Below are positions 57,728-64,000 of a stretch of DNA of 64,000 nt, one piece after another. The number at the start of each line of letters is the position of its first letter. The first letter of the stretch is position 1. Below the pieces are notes generated by a model. That model was not told the origin of the DNA and ran no database searches. It saw only the letters and a list, made by a program, of their open reading frames with translations. The translations under genes and the position numbers were made by a program. The stretch lies in NCBI GenBank assembly GCA_032622095.1, contig CP136069.1:31502342-31566341 (forward strand), written 5' to 3'. Source of the stretch: Siphonodentalium dalli. Lineage: Eukaryota; Mollusca; Scaphopoda; Gadilida; Siphonodentaliidae.

Positions 57728-57920
57728 GGCTAGCATCACCAAATTCACCCTCAGCAGAATGAGGTTCCCAGAGGGTGAATTTGGTGATGCTAGCCCGCTA
57801 TGCGGGGTAGCATCACTAAATTCACCCTCTGGGGACCTCATTCTGTAAATGACAGACACCCTATTTCAAGGCTTAGGGGGACCTCATTCTGCAAATGACA
57901 GGCACCTTATACCCAGGTGG
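57728..57920. repeat. Composite of two MITE B right halves
   Basis: A short-form right half ends CCCTATTTCAAGGCTTAG, directly followed by a second right end (GACCTCATTCTGCAAATGAC, GGCACCTTATACCCAGG). It looks like two insertions or an internal recombination. Confidence 0.65.
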
Positions 57921-57959
57921 CTTGCATCCAGCCCTCATAATTAGGAATGTGTATTTATC

Positions 57960-58420
57960 AGCCCTATGTACAGGTCAAGTTCGAATATCGGTATGCTCCG
58001 CCCATTTTTGCGAGAGTTTTGGCCCTTTCTCGACTTGTTTTACTTAGAAAATTTCTCACTTTTTCGGTTTCCAGATGATATCTCAAGTTTGGATCCTTTA
58101 ATTGCAAATACCGTTTTTATGTGGATCAGTCATATCAAGATACAGGTTGAGTTCTAATTTGAGTTTGATCAGATTATTTTTCCTTGAGTTATGGACTTTT
58201 TTCGACTTAGAAAATTCAATTTTTCCTCTTTTTTCTTCGCATGAGAACTCAAGTTTGGACTGTTCAATTGAAATTTCCATTTTTTTGTGAGTCATTGATA
58301 TCAAAATACAGGTCAAGTTCGAATTTGAGTTGATCCGATGATTTTTCTCAGAGTTATGGGCTTTTCGACTTAGAAAATTCTATTTTTTCGGTCATTTTCT
58401 TCATTTTGTGTCAATTTGAG
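57960..58420. repeat. Three tandem units of about 175 bp
   Basis: CAGGTCAAGTTCGAAT, 'GAG(A)GTT.TGG.CTTT..TCGACTT' and 'ACTTAGAAAATT' recur near 57970, 58145 and 58310. Confidence 0.75.
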
Positions 58421-58639
58421 GTTATATTTTGACTTTAAGAGTTTTTTTAAGATTTGGTTATTTGTATGCATGTCAGTAATGAGACAATGCACAAGTGTCT
58501 TATCCATATAGTATACTTCTACAAAGACACCGCTCCAAATGAAGCCACCGGTTTGGGGGACACTGTGGCCGAGCGGCCTTTTATTTATATATAGCAGGTT
58601 AGCCCGCCACTGGCGGCATTCGTCCCATGGCTTTGTTCG

Positions 58640-59300
58640 AAAAAGCTTTTTTTAAATGAATTTATTTTTCAATTCGTCAAAATCCGCCAGTTTTACCCGA
58701 TTTGACCTTGAATTGATCATTTTGAATGTCAAGGTCAGGTCGGGGTCACAATTTAACCCGCCCATGACACTTCCCGTAGGTAGCAAGTTTGAGCTCAATT
58801 GGTTCGAGTCTATAAAGGACACACACATATGTATATCATTTGTGGGTACCCGTTTCACCTAGAACGGAAAACTTACCCGATCCCAGTTCCTAGGAAGCCC
58901 TAAGTATGTAAGAATCACACAACACGCTCATGTCTGGATACCAAGTACGTAAGAATCACACAACACGCTCACCGACACTGACGCCCGTGTACAGACGTAA
59001 GAATCACATTACGCATATACGCTCTTTATCGACTACACTGCGTATAGGAACGCTCTTTAACTATCAACGCGATTAACCACCGCCGTGCTGTTTGCGGTGA
59101 TTTTGATGTTTGGGAGTGGAGAATGAGTGCTCGGAGCTTGTCCAAAACGTGATGTTGACCATCCCCGTGGGTTTTTACCCTTAGATAGGAAGTTTGAGCT
59201 CAATCCGTCCAGGCGTTTTCGATTCTATGAGGTACACACATACATGTATATATATACACATATACGGAAGTCTCAAAATATATAGGAGATATAACTATAA
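58640..59300. repeat. Dispersed repeat with 'GTTTGAGCTCAATTGGTTCGAG' core, two diverged copies
   Basis: AGCAAGTTTGAGCTCAATTG (58780) and AGGAAGTTTGAGCTCAATCC (59187) are each followed by a CTATAAAGGACACACA-like stretch. Between them are short direct repeats TACGTAAGAATCACACAACA (58890-59010). The family was not identified. Confidence 0.5.
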
Positions 59301-59309
59301 TAGTTGAGT

Positions 59310-60095
59310 TGGGTATTGCTGTTTTATGAATTCGATAAGAGAGGCATAAATAATCAAAAAATAATATTTCACATAATGAAATCATTGTTGCACTAATTCG
59401 GAGCCATGTTTATTTTTGCGATGAAATACAAATTTTCAATAGATGCAAATGATTATAATAATCATGGCACACGATAAGGAACTCAGTTAAAGATATGGGC
59501 AGCGTTGCCGGTGGGTATGCTGTTAAAATATTCACCTCCGTCAAAACCGCCATAAACAGAAAGAATAGTAAAATAAAGACAGACTTTGTTCTTATACCAA
59601 TCAGAAATATGGCATATGTTATCGTCAAATGTTTTTCATTTGTTATGTAAACAAAAGCAAAAAACGTTACATTTCCTTGCTTTTGTTTAGATCCGGATAT
59701 GGTAAACAATAAGAGCATTATTTGTTAATGTTTTCCTGATATGGAAATAATAAAGAGCGTTTATATCATGTGTGGGTGATTAACCAATAGAATTGCGCTG
59801 TGTTATGTAAACAGAAGCAACACTTCTGGAACACGATCAGGCTCGTTTACGTACACCATCGTACGTCTTGATGACAATATACTATTTACGCGCTGACTAT
59901 GTTTGGCATATGAACAAAACTATATGTATTTTAATATTCCTTCTGTTGATGGCGATTTGAACAAATATGAATATTTCTACAACGAACGCCGCCCGTGCCT
60001 TAACATTCAATAGGTATTAATATTGTTATGAAAGAGCAATTGAGTCTTCATATAAATGTCATTTAGAAAGGCATACTTTTATCATAATTATATAC
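59310..60095. other. Intergenic; possible promoter region of the downstream exon
   Basis: No gene seen. A minus-strand 102-codon frame (59410-59718) is hydrophobic but has no recognisable family and no splice context; I do not call it. Confidence 0.35.
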
Positions 60096-60101
60096 AATAA
60101 G

Positions 60102-60271
60102 ATGGCGCAAAAGGTTGCAAACCAAATATCTGTAGACTGTTTATTTGCTGCAATATTGTTTACAGTGCACTGGTATGCACGATCCCAAAGTTTTCACAAG
60201 ACAGTCAATGACTGTGGTCGCTCCCCAGACTGTAAAGACGGAGAAGACTGGGACTCGGAAGACTACAATAG
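60102..60271 (+). CDS. Putative first coding exon of an unidentified secreted or type II membrane protein
   Basis: AAGATGGCGCAAAAGG, a YY1-like initiation context common at housekeeping 5' ends, opens a frame of 56 codons. It reads MAQKVANQISVDCLFAAILF, then TVHWYARSQSFHKTVNDC and an acidic tail (DGEDWDSEDYN). Residues 12-24 are hydrophobic, resembling a signal anchor. The frame ends TAG, but a good donor, A|GTTAGT, overlaps the stop, so splicing at 60270/60271 is likely and the gene would continue downstream, perhaps past the window. I do not recognise the family. It could also be a 57-residue single-exon peptide or a chance frame. Confidence 0.35.
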
Positions 60272-60299
60272 TTAGTACTTGTCAAATCACTTTATAAGT

Positions 60300-61175
60300 A
60301 GAGGGTCTTCGTTGAATGTTGGGAGAGGATATGAGGGTGTCCACCTTGAAATTTCTAACTGCACACTCCTCCCCCAACAGATCGTTGTCCATTACCTCCC
60401 AACCGGATCAAACTAAATTACAACTGGTACTTCAAGATCTCCAACTGTTGGAAATTTATCAAAACCTTACTAATATTACCTGTATTAATAAAGGAATCTA
60501 TATACAAGTACCAAACATGAATTCACAGCATAGACAGGGTGGGTGAAGAAGTGTTTAAATCTCCTATCTCTGCCCTATTTGAACCAAATGTAAGTCCCAA
60601 TCTGAGATCCATTGATCTAGTAATTTCAAATGGTACATGTTGTATATTATAGGAGTTGAAGTGAGTTCATTTTCCTGATGGTACTTGAGAAGTCGTTTTT
60701 AAGAATTACTATGGAGGGAAAGAGTTATGGCCCTGGCTTCGCAACTATTGACCGAGTGGCCTCATTTGAACAAATCTGAATGTGAGTCACCTAGGGAACA
60801 TCCACACCAAATATGAACCCATTCAGTCTTATGGTTCCAGAGAAGAAGTTTAAAGAATTGACGGACGAGTGATGACTATAGCTCCACCAGAGACTTCGTC
60901 TCAGGTGAGCTTAAAAACAGGGAGATCGTGGATTTGTCACTGTCAAATTTAACTATAGCAGTTAAATATATCTAATAGTTGAATCCAAGATGTGTTTGAC
61001 TTGATAACCTGAGATAGTAACAGATCGGTGAGGGCTCAAAATGTTCAATGACAAACACATTTCAATAGTTTTAATAATTGCATTGAAAATTTACATTATA
61101 ATATAAATACAAATTATTTTCGCCATAACAATTGACAGTTTTCATTATCTTAAACTGAATCACAACATTTCTAAA
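60300..61175. other. No supported gene; one degenerate tandem-repeat unit
   Basis: 60660-60910 contains 'GAGTTATGGCCCTGGCTTCG' and 'GAACCCATTCAGTCTTATGG', related to the GTTATGGCCC family. The 76-codon frame at 60316-60546 has no support. Confidence 0.4.
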
Positions 61176-61178
61176 TTA

Positions 61179-61562
61179 TGGGAGGCCAAATTCACATTTA
61201 ATAGCTAATTACGCTGAAGCATAATTGCATCACTCAAACTCCATTACTCTTCAGCTTACTACCTTACATATAATGGTATCATAAATGTCAAAAGTTACTG
61301 TCACCAGTAATTGGCTGCATCCATTTCAGCTTCAGGGTAGTTTTGAGATATGGAATTTGAATTACGCTTAACCATAATGGCATTACGCAAAGAGTAACTC
61401 ATATTTCATTATGCTTAAGCAATGGAATTACACTTATAATAATAGTATTACGAGTAAGCATGATGGAATTATGTTTAATTGTAATAGAAGTACGTATTAC
61501 GCTGAAGCGTAATGCCATTACACTTCAGCATAATTGGCTATTAAATGTGAATTTGGCCTCCA
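61179..61562. mobile_element. Palindrome-array TIR element, relative of 16952-19091
   Basis: TIR GGAGGCCAAATTCACATTTA + ATAGC and its complement; compare GGAAGCCAAATTGACATTTA in the larger element. The interior is runs of TTACGCTGAAGCGTAAT-like palindromes. There is no nested insertion here. Confidence 0.75.
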
Positions 61563-61665
61563 TACTAAATGGCCCATATGCATTTCATAGCATAACTAAT
61601 AGCAGCACAAATAGCCTGGGAACAAATTAAATCATCACTTATCAAATTTAAGAAACTTGTCTTAA

Positions 61666-62121
61666 CCCTTTACCCAACAAATCGGCCAAAAACGCCCAAA
61701 TAAAGCTTCAACAGCCTAAAATATCTTCGGTCTGTCTCAATAACACCATACAAATATGGATATCATTGGAACCGGTTCATTGACCACATTGTGATGGTTA
61801 CAGTTATGCCCTGTGCCAATGCATTCTCTTATATATGCGAGTCAACCATAGGTCGCCTCGCATATATAAGAGAATGCATTGGCCTAAAAAAATTCTTTTT
61901 CAACACTTTTTACCATTTTTTCTTACATTCTTTAACAATTTTATAATTTTTTCTTACATTTTTTAACATATTTTATAATATTTTTCTACATTCTTTGACA
62001 ATTTTATCATTTTTGATATGTGTTAAGCCAATGCATTCTCTTATATATGCGAGGCGACCTATGGTCGACTCGCATATATAAGAGAATGCATTGGCACAGG
62101 GCCGTTCTGTTGGGTAAAGGG
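61666..62121. mobile_element. TTAA-flanked MITE C with two hairpins, reverse of 23023-23405
   Basis: TTAA lies at 61662-61665 and 62122-62125. Ends CCCTTTACCCAACAAATC and ...CTGTTGGGTAAAGGG. Two 75-bp hairpins flank an AT-rich spacer. Confidence 0.9.
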
Positions 62122-62268
62122 TTAAAGCCACACGTTTCAACAACTTTTGCCAACAGTATCAGGGAAGAAAAAGACCCAAATATGGACATATCGCATCACT
62201 ATCGTATGATATATGGTACTCATATCTTCAAAATTTTAAGTTGTGAACATAATTATGTGGGACTTTAA

Positions 62269-62475
62269 CCCTTTCAGTGCCAAGTCCGATTTTTGTATCA
62301 ACCCATATTTCCTTGATCATTTTTCAAATTTATTGATTATTATAATGTGATACATTGATGGAAAGAGCTCTGAGAGCTCTTTCCATCAATGTATCACATT
62401 ATTATAATCAATAAATTTGAAAAATGATCAAAGAAATATGGGTTGATACAAAAATCGGACTTGGCACTGAAAGGG
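62269..62475. mobile_element. TTAA-flanked perfect fold-back element (207 bp)
   Basis: TTAA (62265-62268) and a mutated TTGA (62476-62479). The whole element is one inverted repeat with arms of about 100 bp meeting at GAGCTCTGAGAGCTC. Confidence 0.9.
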
Positions 62476-62479
62476 TTGA

Positions 62480-63235
62480 GTTAGCTCATGATTAAAAGAT
62501 TTTACATAGAATATCCACTCCATAACACTTCTCTTTCTCATCAATGAGGGTGCGCTGTAATATGATCGGAACGGGGCATGAACTTTCAGAGAAATGAAAA
62601 TATAATGAACAGAGTAAATCACTAATGTGAGTTTCACATAACAGTGGCTTGGTGGAAATTGACCGATATGCAATTGTTGGATCGTACGCTGTTCAAATCT
62701 CGCATCAAGTTGTGAACCTTGAGCAAACTTGCTCATACTGTAACTCACGTATTCAAAAATGTGAACTCCCTTGCAGCGTATTAATTCAATAGAGATGAGT
62801 TTGTTAAAGTGGCGCACTTGTTTTAAATTAACATTTTTGTATTTAGATTTTTACTAAATTTTTAACAAACACACTCCTGTGTGAAACTCTTGTTTCTATG
62901 GGAATGATTTGATAAAAAATAACCTGAAAATTTATGTACTTCATGATTTCTATACTATTATATGACTGAAACACAGAAAGATCATTACAGCGCTGAGCAA
63001 ATGTTTGAAAAATTATATAAGACACTCACTTCCTGTTCAAATTGCCCTTACATTTTTATTAAACAGACATAGCTCGTTTGAACCAGAAAATTACCAAACA
63101 AATTTGTCGATACGAATTTGAAAAATACCACAATCAACAAGAAAGACAGTATTAATGAATATGCAGGCTGCTAATTTTCGTACTAAATATAGATGGATGT
63201 GACTGTGATGGATAGGGAGTAACTCTGTTTAACGT
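62480..63235. other. No feature seen
   Basis: AT-rich. A minus-strand 129-codon frame (62428-62817) begins in neutral sequence and runs into the fold-back element; it has no recognisable family and is not called. Confidence 0.4.
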
Positions 63236-63239
63236 GATT

Positions 63240-63366
63240 CAGAAAATTCAAATTCACCAAACTTCGATAGAATTATTAGATAAAATTTGAATCAGTGCAG
63301 CCAATTTTGAATCGAATCGACAAACGATTTTGAATCACACCAAATGAATCAATTCGCAGGGCCCTA
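63240..63366. repeat. Right-end remnant of the 47651-48254 hAT
   Basis: 'TTTTGAATCGAATCGACAAA...AATCAATTCGCAGGGCCCTA' matches the right end of the complete copy. Confidence 0.65.
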
Positions 63367-63410
63367 AAACAGATATCCTGGAATCAGTATTGGGTATCTT
63401 TCAGTAATAC

Positions 63411-63788
63411 TTAAGCCTGGATATAGTGTGTCTGACATTTGCAGAATGAGGTCCCCAGAGGGTGAATTTAGTGATGCTGCACAGCGGACCAGCATCACCA
63501 AATTCACCCTCTGGGAAACCTCTTTCTGCTTAGGCCTCATCTTCTGGGAGTTATCTATAGTCTCAGTTTCTATATCCTCTAATTTGCAGGAGATAAAATG
63601 CATAATTGAGGTGACTAATTGGTGAACATCACCAACTTCAATCAACTAGCAAGGATACTTCAATCTGATCCTAGGTCTACCATAGCAGTTAAGGCCTAAG
63701 CAGAATGAGGTTCCCAGAGGGTGAATTTGGTAATGCATCACTAAATTCACCCTCTGGGCACCTCATGTCAGACACTATATCCAGGCTT
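63411..63788. repeat. MITE B, long form, diverged
   Basis: AAGCCTGGATATAGTGTGTC to ...GACACTATATCCAGGCTT. Both hairpins are partly deleted. No target duplication could be matched. Confidence 0.75.
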
Positions 63789-63990
63789 GGAAAAGTTAAT
63801 ATGTGCACACCTGATTTTATATTTTATATCTGGGGTATACGAGAATGAAATATGACACCTCCGCATCGGCTCACTCCTGTTATAATTTCAGTTGCCCTTC
63901 CCAATATTTCTCAATCAGCATGGTTTCTGTGTTTCGTAAATAGCCCCATAAACATTTGTTGGCAGTCTGTAGTAGTATGGTAAACTTTAA

Positions 63991-64000
63991 CCCTTTACCC
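63991..64000. repeat. Left tip of another TTAA-flanked MITE C at the window edge
   Basis: TTAA (63987-63990) followed by CCCTTTACCC, the same start as 61666-62121. Confidence 0.7.

Noticed and set aside
62428-62817. 129-residue minus-strand frame as a gene
   Set aside because: Its last quarter is the right arm of the TTAA fold-back element and the rest resembles no family I know; AT-rich chance frame is the simpler reading.

Overview
This is a eukaryotic nuclear window: AT-rich, intron-rich, with no operons. It most resembles a marine mollusc, probably a bivalve. The pointers are frequent ACATGTA words, many tandem arrays built on a 'GAGTTATGGCCCTT...' grammar, and a dense load of fold-back DNA transposons. 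The organism call is inference; the gene models below rest on reading frames, splice sites and phases.

Two protein-coding genes are well supported. On the minus strand at the left is the 5' part of a NEK-like Ser/Thr protein kinase. Four in-phase exons (9617-9631, 4898-4984, 3863-3907, 1811-1885) encode the first 74 residues, and the gene runs off the left edge. On the plus strand is a complete nine-exon FOXRED1 orthologue, a mitochondrial FAD-dependent oxidoreductase and complex I assembly factor. It spans 16636-54006, and the exons join in phase to 452 codons plus stop. A possible first coding exon of a third gene is at 60102-60271 (+), family unknown. The kinase and FOXRED1 are arranged head to head.

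Almost everything else is mobile DNA. (a) hAT-type elements with 8-bp target duplications: an abundant hairpin MITE (called B here; seven copies with clear duplications), a 1.2-kb element at 566-1776, a nested pair at 39193-40395/39653-40153, and a 0.37-kb element at 10842-12829 split by a LINE. (b) TA-flanked, mariner-like MITEs (called A; eight copies). (c) Many TTAA-flanked, piggyBac-like elements, four pairs of which abut and share one TTAA. (d) Two DIRS-like elements in tandem (about 27.29-32.37 and 32.50-37.74 kb) with inverted terminal repeats and the diagnostic internal complementary region. (e) A 5'-truncated LINE with an open reverse-transcriptase frame and a decayed antisense LINE. 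(f) Palindrome-array elements, a 1.9-kb minisatellite at 19.58-21.51 kb, several roughly 160-380 bp tandem arrays, and a 5S-rRNA-derived fragment.

The most interesting observations concern how the repeats meet the genes. The 3' splice sites of FOXRED1 exons 2 and 3 are both tandemly multiplied (six and five copies). A MITE sits inside the 5' splice site of the fourth kinase exon. MITEs lie within 15-20 nt of the splice sites bordering FOXRED1 intron 5. A TIR element starts 12-15 nt after the FOXRED1 stop and carries the first AATAAA. I saw no tRNA gene, no complete rRNA gene and no CRISPR.
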